From: Methanolinea sp.
Lineage (GTDB): Archaea > Halobacteriota > Methanomicrobia > Methanomicrobiales > Methanospirillaceae
Reading direction: 5' to 3'
DNA: 64,000 nucleotides
NCBI GenBank assembly: GCA_016699325.1
Contig: CP064971.1
Location: forward strand, 62,001-126,000
Shown here: positions 36,611 to 46,316 of the stretch, one piece after another
Position numbering within the stretch: position 1 is the first letter of the stretch
How the letters are laid out: each line of letters opens with the position of its first letter
Notes under the pieces: model-generated
The model's input: only the letters and a program-made list of their open reading frames with translations
Told to the model about the DNA's origin: nothing
Database searches by the model: none
Translations under genes and position numbers: made by a program

Positions 36611-38122
36611 CCTGACTTCGCCAGAAGAAGGATGAGAAGGTAGTGTTTATATAATTTCATGCAAAAAAACACAGCCTTCTCATTAGGTAATATAGCATTA
36701 ATCGATAAAATTGATTCGGAGACCAACTTTTTCGCATCAGTTCTTGGCGGAGTTGGTGGTCGAAGCAAGTCATTCATACCATCCGTAAAGCTTCTCATCA
36801 GCAACAAACTCAATCAATCGGTATCGATCAATAAGATTCTGGACTTTACCCCGACGAACTTCTCAAGACACTGGGGTTTGAAGATACAATTTCAGACCGG
36901 AGTTTGTATCGGACTCTGGAACGACTGGGAGAAAGAAAGTCGATTGTTCTTGACCAGTTTCAACGCTGGATCTCCCAGCAGAGCCTCGTGGATCCAACCC
37001 AGTTCGTGGACTTCAGTTCGAGTTACTTTGAGGGGACAAAATGTCCGCTGGGGGAGTTAGGGTATTCCCGGGACAATCAGCCAGGGAAACTCCAGATCGC
37101 ATTTGGGATCAGTGTCGGCCTCAATAACATACCGACGATGCTGACCATCCAGAAAGGAAATGTTCAGGATAAAAAGCATATGCAGATGCTGATCCGGTTA
37201 TGCTCGAGCGTTCTTCCTGAAGGCAGTCTTCTGGTGTTTGACTGTGGAGGGAATACCCAGGATAACAAACGAAGGATCCGCGATCTGAAGTTCCATTATT
37301 TGACCCTGAAAGCAAAGAAGAAAGGACCATACCGGAACGAGATAACGATCTACCATGCCAGGAAAGAAAGCCAGGTTTCATTCGTTTCTGGCAACCGGGT
37401 CTATTCATGTGTCAAATATCGGGATGGCGAAGAAGTCCGGTACATATTTTTCTGTGACTACCTGGCCTGTGACCAGTTGACGAAGAAAGCAAGGAAACTT
37501 GAGAAAGACCTGGAGAAGGGGAAGGTTCTCACAAAGAAGGTTGAACGCGGAAAAGATCTCGGCCAGTATATCGCTCCTGAGGGTTGGATCATCGCCCGTG
37601 GTCATCTCCAGAAGATCATTGGCGATATCCCCAACCCCTATGTAACCGGTCTTGAAGGTTTCTTCGTGCTTGAATCAACCATCGATGATGATCCCGAAAA
37701 CATCCTGAATGCCTACAAGAATCGTGACCGTGCAGAGAAGTTCATCCGGGACCTCAAAGAAGGAGCCGAGCCCGGCCGATCCGGCACTGGTCCAAACACG
37801 CGGTGATCGGGTGCGTGTTGATCGTTTTCCTCACCAAAGTCCTGGTGAGTTTGACACAACTTTTCTGTAAAGATCCCGTCGTGAAAAATCTGAAAGTCCT
37901 CAAAAATTATCTCACGAATTTGACACTTACGATCATATACCCTTCTTTTGGGTATCCTGTCAAGATCATTTCCAACTTCTCCCCAGAAATACGCCCAATT
38001 CTTGGAGATTTTATCAAGAGATATGGTAGCCTGGAGGCGCCAAATCACTGGTAAATTGCTTCTGGCGAATTGGGTTAAGTCGTTTAAATTTGATGGAAGT
38101 ACTGAAAAGTGGCGAAGTTAGG
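36611..38122 (+). mobile_element. IS1634-like element, copy A
   Basis: A 1512-bp element with inverted termini CCTGACTTCGCCA (left) and CCTAACTTCGCCA (right, minus strand), flanked by a 6-bp target duplication TTTCCA (36605-36610 and 38123-38128). A second inverted pair lies just inside the ends: TTCGCCAGAAG at 36617-36627 and its complement at 38059-38069. A TATA-like TTATATAATTT precedes the transposase start at 36659. Three other copies occur in this window, at 46910-48422, 50840-52349 and from 62843. Confidence 0.93.
36659..38054 (+). pseudogene. IS1634-family transposase of copy A, in three frames
   Basis: The transposase starts MQKNTAFSLGNIALIDKIDS. A run of four C near 36849 (five C in copies B and D) shifts the frame. 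The frame is then open from 36904 to 37806 with VDFSSSYFEG (first Asp region), GSLLVFDCGGNTQDNKRRI, and FFVLESTIDDDPENILNAYK. A second break near 37770, in GAGCCCGGCC, separates it from the C-terminal frame KHAVIGCVLIVFLTKVLVSL. The second break is present in every complete copy. Confidence 0.85.
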
Positions 38123-38253
38123 TTTCCACCTTTCATCCCATGCCACGTCCACTCGTAGCCACAACGGTGACAGATAACACGAACACTGTATATGAAAGAG
38201 AAGAACTCGTCCTTCCTGTTTATGACCCCGGCCCTACCCAGTGCCCGGCACGC

Positions 38254-39663
38254 TTAAACAGAACCTCTCTGCTCCGACCCGCGGGACCAGGACATCGCCC
38301 CCGCGAGGATGAGGAGGATGAGAGCGACCAGGAGCGCTGCATCGATCCCCTTGATGAAAGCATCGGTCACGTGCCCCACGAGTACAGACGTGCCAACGAA
38401 GACCTCGAATGCGAGTTCGCGGGGGATTGAGGCAGAGGCAACCGAGATGGCAACCACGTAACTGCCGAGGATCCCGGTGTTCTGCACCATCCGGAGCGTC
38501 CCGGATACGCTCCCGTAATCTTCCTCCCGTGCATTAGCCATTATGGCGCTGTTGTTCGCCGGGTAGAACATCGAGGTGCCCACCCCTGACACGAACGAGG
38601 CAATGAGGACAACGTAAAGGGAAGTATCGACCTGGAGTGTCATGTAAATGAGGATGGCTGCAGAGATCACCATTGTCCCGCCGGTGGCGATGAACCGTGC
38701 TCCGATGCGGTCCGAGAGTTTTCCCATGTAAGGGCCAAGCACGCTTCCCACGATATAACCTGGCGTGAGCAGGAGGGCGGCATCGAGGGGGGAGAGCCCG
38801 CGTATCCCCTGGAGATACATGATGATGAGAAATACCATCGCGATATACCCAAGGCTCTGGAAAAATGCTGCCAGGAGGCTGTATTTGAGGATATGCCTGC
38901 TCAGGCTCGCGAAATCGATCATCGGGGCCTCGGTGTGCAGTTCATGGCGGATGAAGACCGGGATAAGGATAATACCCATCACGGCGAGTGCAACCGCCCG
39001 CAGGGAAAGCCCGTACCCTGCAAAATCGACCGCTCCAAAGGAGATGAGCGTGAGGGCTGCCCCAAGGAGAACCATCCCCGCAATATCGAGTGAGGCCCGG
39101 ATCCGGGTAGTGACCTTGATGTAACGCAGGCCGAGGTAAAGGGCGACAATGCCGATGGGGATGTTCATGAAGAAGATGTATTCCCACCCGAAGAACGTGG
39201 TGATGACTCCTCCAAGCACGATGCCAAACATCGCTCCGATTGTCCAGCCCATGGAGTTGTACCCAAACGCGGCACCGCGCGAATTGGGCGGGAAAATGTC
39301 GGCGATGATCGCCCCGGAGTTCGACTCCATGAATGCCCCGCCCAGGGCCTGGACCCCGCGAAAGAGGATCAGCATGTTGATGGTCGGGGATATCCCGCAG
39401 AGGAACGAGCCTGCGGTGAAGATGCCAAAACCAAGGTTGAACATGCGGGGCCGGCCGAATATATCGCCGAGCCTCCCGAGTTGCACGGTGAGGACCGCCA
39501 CCACCAGCAGGTAAATAAGGATGATCCACATGGTGGTGAGAAGATCTGCATTGAGCTTCTCCGCGATGACGGGAAAGGCCAGGATGACGATGGTGCTGTC
39601 CAGCGCCCCCATCATGGTGCCAAGTACAAGGACGGAGAGGACGATCTTCTGCTGCCGCTCCAT
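38254..39663 (-). CDS. MFS multidrug exporter, DHA2 (14-helix) type
   Basis: A 469-residue major facilitator protein. The N-terminus VLSVLVLGTMMGALDSTIVI carries the DHA2 motif with its membrane-embedded Asp. The loop 2-3 motif LGRLGDIFGRPRMFNLGFGI and motif C-like GWTIGAMFGIVLGGVITTFF follow. Fourteen helices are predicted by eye. The family exports hydrophobic drugs or metabolites using the proton gradient; the substrate is not visible. It lies just right of IS copy A, facing it, with no partner gene. Confidence 0.93.
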   Translation of the reverse strand: MERQQKIVLSVLVLGTMMGALDSTIVILAFPVIAEKLNADLLTTMWIILIYLLVVAVLTVQLGRLGDIFGRPRMFNLGFGIFTAGSFLCGISPTINMLILFRGVQALGGAFMESNSGAIIADIFPPNSRGAAFGYNSMGWTIGAMFGIVLGGVITTFFGWEYIFFMNIPIGIVALYLGLRYIKVTTRIRASLDIAGMVLLGAALTLISFGAVDFAGYGLSLRAVALAVMGIILIPVFIRHELHTEAPMIDFASLSRHILKYSLLAAFFQSLGYIAMVFLIIMYLQGIRGLSPLDAALLLTPGYIVGSVLGPYMGKLSDRIGARFIATGGTMVISAAILIYMTLQVDTSLYVVLIASFVSGVGTSMFYPANNSAIMANAREEDYGSVSGTLRMVQNTGILGSYVVAISVASASIPRELAFEVFVGTSVLVGHVTDAFIKGIDAALLVALILLILAGAMSWSRGSEQRGSV

Positions 39664-39826
39664 GGAGGGAGGTTGTGTCCTGTCTCTATCTAATGTTTCC
39701 GAAATTACGGGTTATGCCACAATAACGGTGAAAATCCCACCGGCCATCTTTCGGATCCACATTACAGGACGCCTTGTCTGCGCGGAAAGTTAATTCTTCT
39801 TAAAAGAGGGGCCGATTCTAGAGTTC

Positions 39827-39949
39827 ATGAAGCAAATCCAGGTATTGTTTCTTGTCATTCTAATTGCGACGATTCTTGCTGTTGGGTGCACAGCAGTTGG
39901 AAATCCCGATGATCAATTCCGAACGGCGTGGCAAAATGCGGAGAACTAA
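39827..39949 (+). CDS. short lipoprotein, probably truncated
   Basis: A 40-codon frame, MKQIQVLFLVILIATILAVG followed by Cys, is a complete lipoprotein signal, then only 19 more residues (TAVGNPDDQFRTAWQNAEN) before TAA. Downstream DNA reads like a continuing coding sequence in other frames but shows no motif. It is more AT-rich than its neighbours. It may be a remnant of a longer lipoprotein or a genuine small one. Confidence 0.45.
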   Translation: MKQIQVLFLVILIATILAVGCTAVGNPDDQFRTAWQNAEN

Positions 39950-40621
39950 GTCAAGGGTTATGGTGCCCAGAATGAGGGCTGCTATAGGACCAGAGGTATC
40001 AACTAACTACGATATCAAAACCCTGTCCGAAGGATCAAAGTGATGATCGGCACCATCGATAGAAATTATGACACCATATCAAAAATTCAGGTGAACAGTA
40101 AGTGCACATAAGCGTAACAACCTCTCTTGCATTGAGTGATCTTCGTTGGCCTGTGTTGACATCTCTAAAATGCAGGATGAGGACGCTCTTGAGGCGCTTG
40201 GTCACCTCTGCACCTCCCTTCTTAGAAAGCCAACGAAGGACTAACAGAGCATTTGCCTGTACCGGCTGCGACCTTGCCCCTTTATCCTGCCTCTGCTCCT
40301 GCTTTCTTTGGAATGCCATCAAGGGACATTGCTTTTCGGATGTAACCCTTTTTGTGCCAGGAACGACACTCCGGCAGCTGCACCGCTTGCAGGGAAGAGG
40401 AAAAGGTGCAACATGGCCTTCCTGGTCACTGCCGGGTTCCGACCATCGTGTCATGCGACAGGATACCACAGGTCTTTTAGTCACGACCAGGAGTTCATGA
40501 CAGAGGAGGTCTGACCCCGGGTTCCTGGCCTTTTTCTCCCTTGCCAGGATCGCTGTCAGGCAGGCACCGGGGACCACGAACAGAAAGGTAGAAGAAGAAC
40601 CCGCCTGGTATCTTCCTTTGC
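39950..40621 (+). other. Intergenic stretch without a recognisable gene
   Basis: About 670 bases. Frames on both strands have mixed composition and no motif. An inverted pair CTTCGTTGGC (about 40142) and GCCAACGAAG (about 40228) spans ~75 bases and could mark a lost element. Confidence 0.4.
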
Positions 40622-41155
40622 ATGGACCATCCTCCGCCCCATTCCTTTTCCCGCTCTCCGGTCGAAGAGGTGTTCTGCCGCTGCACCTGCCGGCCCGGTG
40701 CTCTATCATTTACCCTGGCAGTCCCGGCGCCCTATCCGGGGTGGCCTGTTATCAGGGAGAGGATCCGGGAGATGGTTACCGGTGCCGGGGACATCTCCCT
40801 GGTTACAGGGTGCATGCTCAGGTATACCGACCTGTTACCTGCCGGTGAGGGCAAGACCCTGCCAGGGACAGAAGATATCGCACAGCTCCTCTCCGGGATA
40901 TACAATTGCTCAACGACACCGGAGGAGGTTATACTCATCGGCACTCGGATCCCTGGCACGGCAGGGTCCGTCTGTTCGATCCCTGACCGGCCTGGAAAAC
41001 CGGGATGGACCCTGGCATTCACCGTGCACACGGAGGGACCGGCCAGGTTTATCTCCGGGGACGGCATCGTGGAATGGTTTGACGGTGCCCGGGCCGAGAT
41101 CCACCGGCTGTTCGACCTCATCGTACCCGAAGAGATCCTACAGGCTCTCAGGTGA
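40622..41155 (+). CDS. TIGR04255-like protein, unknown function
   Basis: A 177-residue frame. The start FSRSPVEEVFCRCTC resembles the conserved PxVEV beginning of the sporadically distributed TIGR04255 family. The end GIVEWFDGARAEIHRLFDLI matches its C-terminal WxxxAHxxIxxxF pattern. The family's function is unknown, though members have been noticed near defence genes. This protein is shorter than usual (family roughly 230-270 residues), so the middle may be reduced. The ATG has no clear ribosome-binding site. Recognition is from pattern memory only. Confidence 0.5.
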   Translation: MDHPPPHSFSRSPVEEVFCRCTCRPGALSFTLAVPAPYPGWPVIRERIREMVTGAGDISLVTGCMLRYTDLLPAGEGKTLPGTEDIAQLLSGIYNCSTTPEEVILIGTRIPGTAGSVCSIPDRPGKPGWTLAFTVHTEGPARFISGDGIVEWFDGARAEIHRLFDLIVPEEILQALR

Positions 41156-41312
41156 TGCTGCACTGCAGGGAGGCTCACCGGGTACAGGCACAGGTGAGTG
41201 TTATCTCCCTGCTCACGATCTGCCGGGCCGGAGAGAGTCCATCGGTGGGTGATGGTGAACCATCCCCCGGTTCTCGGTTTCACTTTCACCCCCCATTCCC
41301 GGAAAGGAATTG

Positions 41313-41786
41313 ATGAGGGAAAACGGAGGATGTCCTGTGGCATTTGATGATATGAAGACCTTCGAGGGAAAGGTCTATTCGGGCATGCCCATCGGCGGCA
41401 CCCATGACTGGGAGTACCCCAATGGCGTGTGGCACGAGGAGAAGGTGGCCCCGGACCGCTGGGTCTTCTCCTTCCGCTGCGAGAAGAAGAGGGTACGGAA
41501 GGCACCGCAAGGGTCAGGAGCTCTCCCCGGGACCCAGTACCACTGGTTCATCCTCGCCCACCAACGGGTCCGGAAGCTGGACCAGGATACCTACGGGACG
41601 GTCATGCAGGGAGTCAAGTACAAGATCGCCCACAAGAGGCCGTACTGGCGGCGCTGGAACACCGAATACCCGGAAAGCAAACCGGAGCGTGAGATCCTGG
41701 TCAGGGTCATCGAGAAGTACCTGGAAGAGCTGAGGGCGGAAGGCGATCTCGAACGCGATATCTCTCTCCGGCCCGGCAGATTGTGA
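41313..41786 (+). CDS. hypothetical protein, 157 residues
   Basis: Starts MRENGGCPVAFDDMKTFEGK and contains PIGGTHDWEYPNGVWHEEKV, WVFSFRCEKKR and a basic, aromatic block YKIAHKRPYWRRWN. The C-terminal helix REILVRVIEKYLEELRAEGD is amphipathic. There are no membrane segments. The Trp/His/Arg-rich core suggests a soluble DNA- or ligand-binding protein, but I recognise no family. The ATG at 41313 is preceded by AAGGAAT; TTG at 41310 is an alternative. Confidence 0.65.
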   Translation: MRENGGCPVAFDDMKTFEGKVYSGMPIGGTHDWEYPNGVWHEEKVAPDRWVFSFRCEKKRVRKAPQGSGALPGTQYHWFILAHQRVRKLDQDTYGTVMQGVKYKIAHKRPYWRRWNTEYPESKPEREILVRVIEKYLEELRAEGDLERDISLRPGRL

Positions 41787-41964
41787 ATGGCGAGACACTC
41801 CTGCCAGGGATACACAGCAGAGAGGTGGCCAACCACCAGCGACCGGGGAGGAGAACGGAAATGCGTGGAGTCCGTGCTATGCAGCCGGAAAGAGAGCGCC
41901 CACGGACAGGTATCGCTTCGCCTGGTCCCTATCCTTAAATACCCTGGCATCTGAGTGAACGGAC

Positions 41965-42435
41965 ATGGAAGATATTGCCATTGTTACGGTTCCGCCGCAG
42001 CAGGTGGTGGGGATCAGGAAGACCGGGAGATACACGCTGATCCCCGAACTCCTCATGCAACTCGCCAGGTACATCACCGGGAACCGGATTGCCTTTGCCG
42101 GGATGCCGACCTTCATCTGCCATGAAACCAGTCCGGAGCGCGTGAAGGAGGCAAACGAGAAAGGAACTGCGCTCGTTGAGGTCGTCTGGCCGGTCTCGGG
42201 CACGGTTAACGGCAGCGGAGATATCGAGGTCTACACCATCCCGGGAGGAAAGATGGTGCGGGCCGTGCACAGGGGGCCCTATGAGACCTGCGAACCCACC
42301 TACCTCGCCCTCTTTTCCTGGATTGAGAGCCACAACCTCCAGATAGCTGGCCCTCTCCGCGAGGTCTACCAGAACGACCCCGGGGAAGTGAAACCAGAAG
42401 ATATCCTGACCGAGATCCTGGTGCCGGTGCAGTGA
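41965..42435 (+). CDS. GyrI-like small-molecule-binding domain protein
   Basis: A 156-residue stand-alone effector-binding domain of the GyrI/AraC-E-bind type. It has two repeats: VPPQQVVGIRKTGRYTLIPE with AFAGMPTFICHETSPE, and YTIPGGKMVRAVHRGPYETC with EVYQNDPGEVKPEDILTEI. The conserved Glu and Asp at the end (ILTEILVPV) are typical. Such domains bind cationic drugs or other ligands. A TATA box CTTAAATAC (41933-41941) lies about 27 nt upstream of the ATG and there is no Shine-Dalgarno, so the transcript is probably leaderless. Confidence 0.85.
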   Translation: MEDIAIVTVPPQQVVGIRKTGRYTLIPELLMQLARYITGNRIAFAGMPTFICHETSPERVKEANEKGTALVEVVWPVSGTVNGSGDIEVYTIPGGKMVRAVHRGPYETCEPTYLALFSWIESHNLQIAGPLREVYQNDPGEVKPEDILTEILVPVQ

Positions 42436-42480
42436 CCGAAGGGACGCACCGGATGAGGAGCAAGGGAGAACATTCACGAT

Positions 42481-42487
42481 AAAAAAA
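42481..42487 (-). terminator. Oligo-T terminator (minus strand) after the 42528-43070 gene
   Basis: Seven A residues on the plus strand give T7 on the minus strand, about 40 bases after the stop codon. Confidence 0.4.
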
Positions 42488-42527
42488 CAGGAGGTAAAAT
42501 AACATCCGGTGGGAGCCGTCTTGCCCT

Positions 42528-43070
42528 TCACCGGAGAACAGCACCTTCCCCGGCGGATCCCCGGATCCTCTCCAGCGCCTTCTGTCTTCGTTCGTTCCGC
42601 TTGTATTCGTGGACTCCCCGGAGCGAGACCTTCCACTCCCTGCAGAGGGCCCGTATCTCCCGGGCAACCGCGTCCGGATCCACCCCGCCCCGGCCGATGA
42701 TATGGAATATGACGAGCCGGGGGGAGTTCGTCGTGTTGAGGGTCTTTACGGCGAGCAACTCCGGATCCACGGTCCGTGCCGCCAGGTCGATGATGCCGAG
42801 CGAGAGAAAACCAGGTTCTGTCGGCTCGACGATGAACTGGATATAGAAGCAGCCTTCCGGCGCAGGGTTCTCCCGGTCTTCCTCGTCCGGGTGGCCCCCG
42901 CACGAACTGCACGTATAGACATCGGGGAGATCATTGATGGCATCGACCAGGATTTTCACCCTGTGGTCGCACTCGACCGGCAGCGACAGGACGGCAAAGA
43001 TCAGCTCTTCGCGGTTCCGGTCCTCTGTAACCCGTTCGCAGTTGCGTCCTCCAGTGCGTGTGGACATCAT
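42528..43070 (-). CDS. hypothetical protein with CxxC motif, 180 residues
   Basis: The product starts MMSTRTGGRNCERVTEDRNR. Conserved-looking features are DLPDVYTCSSCGGHPDEEDR (possible metal site), CFYIQFIVEPTEPGFLSLGI and RLVIFHIIGRGGVDPDAVA, ending in a basic helix EYKRNERRQKALERIRGS. It is soluble and resembles tRNA-modifying Taw3-like proteins in its cysteine/histidine turn, but I cannot assign it. The ATG at 43070 or 43067 follows GGGGTGA. Confidence 0.6.
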   Translation of the reverse strand: MMSTRTGGRNCERVTEDRNREELIFAVLSLPVECDHRVKILVDAINDLPDVYTCSSCGGHPDEEDRENPAPEGCFYIQFIVEPTEPGFLSLGIIDLAARTVDPELLAVKTLNTTNSPRLVIFHIIGRGGVDPDAVAREIRALCREWKVSLRGVHEYKRNERRQKALERIRGSAGEGAVLR

Positions 43071-43238
43071 CGTTCACCCCAGTGTGCTGGAGCAGCGGGC
43101 AGAACCGTCTCATGAGGACGTGCCCGGCACTTCCACCTCTCCTAATCCTGGTAGTTTCATCCTCATCAAATCACCCCTGGGACAGGTGGCGTCCGTGAAA
43201 GCCTGGTTGATCACAACCGGACGCTCCCTGAATCGGCC

Positions 43239-44003
43239 ATGACTGAAAAAAACAAATCCGATCAGTCTGTATCTGTATTCTCATGCCCGAAATGCCTGAA
43301 ACTTTTTTTTAAAGCGTATTCGAAGGATTACCCCGGCAGGGACCCGGCCTGGATGAATGCACGGCCCGGGGTTTCCGCACCATCCCGGACCTCCCGAAAC
43401 GTCCCCGGATCCTCGATATTGGATGCGGTTCCGGGATGCAGACCATCGCACTGGCCCGTCTCTCTCCCGGTTCATTCGTCACCGCCAACGACATCCACCA
43501 ACCATTCCTCGATGATGTCGAAGAGCGGGCAAAGAAAGCAGGAGTGAAAAACCGGATCGCCACCCTCCGGGCATCGATAGACGACCTCCCCTTCCGGGCA
43601 TGAGTCCTTCGACCTCACCTGGGCGGAGGGTTCGGCGTTCGTCATGGGCTTTCGGGAGGCGCTCTCGTCCTGGAAGCGGCTCCTGGAACCGGGAAGGTAC
43701 CTGGCCCTCTCCGAGCTGGTCTGGTTTACCCACATGCCAACGCAGGAGTGCAGGGAGTACTTCGCACACCAGTATCCTCCCATGGTGCATTACGAGGAAG
43801 CCCGGCGGGTGTTACGGGATGCCGGGTATGCGATCCTTTCCACTTTCCGGCTTCCCGACGCCGCATGGTGGGATCACTTCTACATCCCCCTGTCCGATCG
43901 GCTGAAAATCCTGAAAGCGCAATATCCCGCCGACCAGGAGAAACAGGCCCTCCTCTCCTCGTTCGAGGAGGAGATCGAGATGTTTCGCACCCATTCACGG
44001 TAA
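43239..44003 (+). pseudogene. SAM-dependent methyltransferase with two frameshifts
   Basis: Three frames must be joined. The first (from 43239) begins MTEKNKSDQSVSVFSCPKC. The second carries RQGPGLDECTARGFRTIPDL, motif I RILDIGCGSGMQTIALARL, and FVTANDIHQPFLDDVEERA. The third (open from 43602) carries ESFDLTWAEGSAFVMGF and the rest of the fold to FRTHSR. The first break lies at the C4 run near 43331, the second near 43595-43603 in CCGGGCATGAG. Both look like single-base indels. The complete protein would be a type-11-like methyltransferase. Recent decay or sequencing error are both possible. Confidence 0.8.
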
Positions 44004-44136
44004 TACGGCCATTCCTTTTTCGTTGCCAGGAAGGAACAGGGTTCACACCGGTTATAGAACCCTTGCAGTGAGGATGCTTTTTGTGTCCTCCTGGAATCCG
44101 GGTTTTATCCTGCTGCCCGTTCAGCTGCGGGAAGCC

Positions 44137-44529
44137 TCAAACCCTGCGCAGCAGGTCTGCCGAAGCCTCCAGGTCTACGACATGTTTTGGGTAATTGCTC
44201 TGGGGAAAGCCGCTGACCCCGTCACCTTCGGTGGAGGGGAACAGCGCCACGTGGAGATGGGGCAGCCTGCCGCCCCGTATGAACATGCAGACATGGTCTG
44301 GTGAATACGCCGCCTTGATCTTGCGGGCGATCGTCTTTGCGGCAATGAAGAGGGTGGCCAGGTCATCGTCCGGGAGGTCGTAAAACTTCTCAACATGTTT
44401 TTTCGGCACTACAAGACAGTGGCCGGGCGCACAGGGCGCCACATCAAGGACACCGATGCAGTACTCGTCTTCATAGATCTTCCACGAGGGAAGCTCTCCT
44501 TTTGCTACTTTACACAGCACGCAGTCCAT
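44137..44529 (-). CDS. HIT family protein with atypical histidine triad
   Basis: A 130-residue HIT (histidine triad) nucleotide hydrolase/transferase. It starts MDCVLCKVAKGELPSWKIYE, a zinc-type CxxC N-terminus, with HCLVVPKKHVEKFYDLPDDD. The triad region reads LPHLHVALFP, where the usual third His is Ala. The central (nucleophilic) His is kept. The ATG at 44529 was chosen because the family start is there; the frame extends to 44625 without homology. HIT proteins cleave adenylated or dinucleotide substrates. Confidence 0.88.
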   Translation of the reverse strand: MDCVLCKVAKGELPSWKIYEDEYCIGVLDVAPCAPGHCLVVPKKHVEKFYDLPDDDLATLFIAAKTIARKIKAAYSPDHVCMFIRGGRLPHLHVALFPSTEGDGVSGFPQSNYPKHVVDLEASADLLRRV

Positions 44530-44980
44530 GGAACCGGGTTGGAGTGGACTATCTGAAAAACATATCCATCGGGTCAGCGGTCTTGGCTGAAACGTTGAAA
44601 CAGGATCACCTGCACGGTGGATCAAGTGAGGGTATTGCTCCGTTTGCCATGGCAGGTACTGATGTGGTCCCCTTTCTTTTTCTGACCGGCAGCCACCACC
44701 TGATGGGGAACCAGGTGGCAGGAATTGTGGAGAGTATAGATATCAGGTGCCTGGTCGAGAAGGTGTTTGCCGTCGCGACCGATGCAGCACGATGTAGCAC
44801 CTGGCACACGGCAATCGCCGAGGCAGAACAGGCGTCTGCTGGACCGGTTGAGAGTCGACACGACCTTCAGGGCACTATCCGGCTGATGGGCCGTTCGATG
44901 CCATGGACAGCAACAGCCACGCAATACGATGCGATCAGGAAGTCTGGAAAGAGATCGATTCGGTTTTGGCGTTTTCATCG
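44530..44980 (+). other. Stretch between HIT gene and IS256 element, no gene
   Basis: A 178-codon plus-strand frame (44502-45038) spans the stretch but shows no motif, and its start lies antisense inside the HIT gene. The left boundary of the IS256 element should be near here, but no sequence complementary to its right end was found. Confidence 0.4.
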
Positions 44981-45010
44981 AACAGCACAACACCTACACT
45001 CCTATAACCG

Positions 45011-46207
45011 ATGGGACGAATGGAACGATGGTCTATGACACGAAATCCAGCGGATGCAGGCGGGTATCTTCTCCCAAGAACGTTCACGCGTTGCGAAACG
45101 AGATGGAGAGGAGCCCTGGTCAAATTGAAGCATATCCTTGTAGGGTGGCTGGCCGGGGCCGGTAGGTACGAGAGAACAGGATCAAGGCGAACCTATCGCA
45201 ATGGGACCAGGTCTCGATCACTCAAATCACGATATGGCTCATTATCCCTCGATAAACCCTTATTGCGGGATATCCCGTTCAAGACACAGGTATTTGAACG
45301 ATATTCAAGGGTGGAGCAGGCATTGGAGAATGCGATAATTGAGTCGTATCTTCAGGGAGTATCCACAAGGAAGATCCAGAATGTGATCTATACTCTCGGT
45401 GTGGAAAAAATCTCAGCCTCATATGTATCGAGTATTGCGAAAGAACTTGATGAAAAGGTCATAGGATTTCTTTCACGTCCCGTTGAATCACATATCCCCT
45501 ACCTTTTCGTGGATGCTTCGTATTTCAAGGTCAGAGACGGAATAAGGTATGTGAATAAGGCCTTGCTCGTGATTGCTGGCATCAGGAATGACGGGGTCCG
45601 GGAGATCCTGGGTGCCAGGATTGCAGACTGTGAGGATGAACTTACCTGGGAAGACCTGTTCTCTGACCTGAAGGATCGTGGACTGAGGAGAGTTGATCTT
45701 CTCATATCAGATGGCCATAAAGGTATCCAGAATGCCGCGCAACGCTCGTTCCATGGGTGCAGTTGGCAGATGTGCCAGGTGCATTTTATCAGGGCGGTAT
45801 TGAAGAAAGTTCCGAGAAAAGATCACAAGTTCGTAGTCGCGATTCTGAAGGATGCGTTGAATGATCCTCGAAGACTCCAGGAATGTATCCTTGAACTCGA
45901 ATCTCGAGGATTTTCCCGCGCTGCGGACACTATAGAACGATTCCAGTATGATGTGTTGAATTATCGTAGTTTTCCTATTGATCACTGGAAAAGAATCCGC
46001 ACTACCAATCTTCTCGAACGTGTTAATAAAGAATTAAAACGTAGATATCGGTCCATTGGGGCATTTCCTAATGATTCTTCATTATTAAGAATTGCGGGAT
46101 CTATCCTCATGGATATCAATGAAGAGTGGATCACAAGTAGACGGTATTTATCCGATGCGGGTGAGATATCCTCTGCGGATACAGGATCTGAAATTACAGC
46201 TTATTAG
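45011..46207 (+). pseudogene. IS256 (mutator) family transposase, N-terminus probably frameshifted
   Basis: The frame encodes the IS256 core: GAGRYERTGSRRTYRNGTRS, LENAIIESYLQGVSTRKIQ, the first Asp in PYLFVDASYFKVRDG, the second in VDLLISDGHKGIQNAA, and the Glu in TTNLLERVNKELKRR. The C-terminal two thirds are intact. The first ~35 codons do not look like a transposase. In the next frame ALRNEMERS precedes the point 45111-45116, and deleting one C there would join it to LVKLKHILVGWL, the expected N-terminal helix. So the gene probably has one indel near 45114. It is more AT-rich than its surroundings. Confidence 0.75.
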
Positions 46208-46217
46208 GGACGGTACC
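46198..46217 (+). repeat. IS256 right terminus
   Basis: AGCTTATTAGGGACGGTACC, overlapping the transposase stop region; repeated at 53697-53716. Confidence 0.7.
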
Positions 46218-46316
46218 GATTCGATTTTGGAATGGAATCTATTTAGATTTTGATTACGTTCCACTTATAGCTGAACAGTTACAATTAAATAACCTAATCA
46301 CTTAAAAACATTCAAA

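Larger units (their letters stand above)
44981..46217 (+). mobile_element. IS256-type element, left end unclear
   Basis: The element carries a mutator-type transposase and ends at AGCTTATTAGGGACGGTACC (46198-46217). The same 20 bases recur at 53697-53716 without a transposase. The left end could not be placed, because no inverted counterpart of the right end was seen. Imperfect direct repeats around CGATTCG-TTTTGG occur at about 44957 and 46217 and might be related to the insertion. Confidence 0.65.

Noticed and set aside
40035..40709. 224-codon minus-strand frame
   Set aside because: Low-complexity, cysteine- and arginine-rich translation with no start signal or family motif; it looks like a chance frame in GC-rich DNA.
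44502..45038. 178-codon plus-strand frame between the HIT and IS256 genes
   Set aside because: It starts antisense inside the HIT gene, has no motif, and ends in IS256-related sequence.
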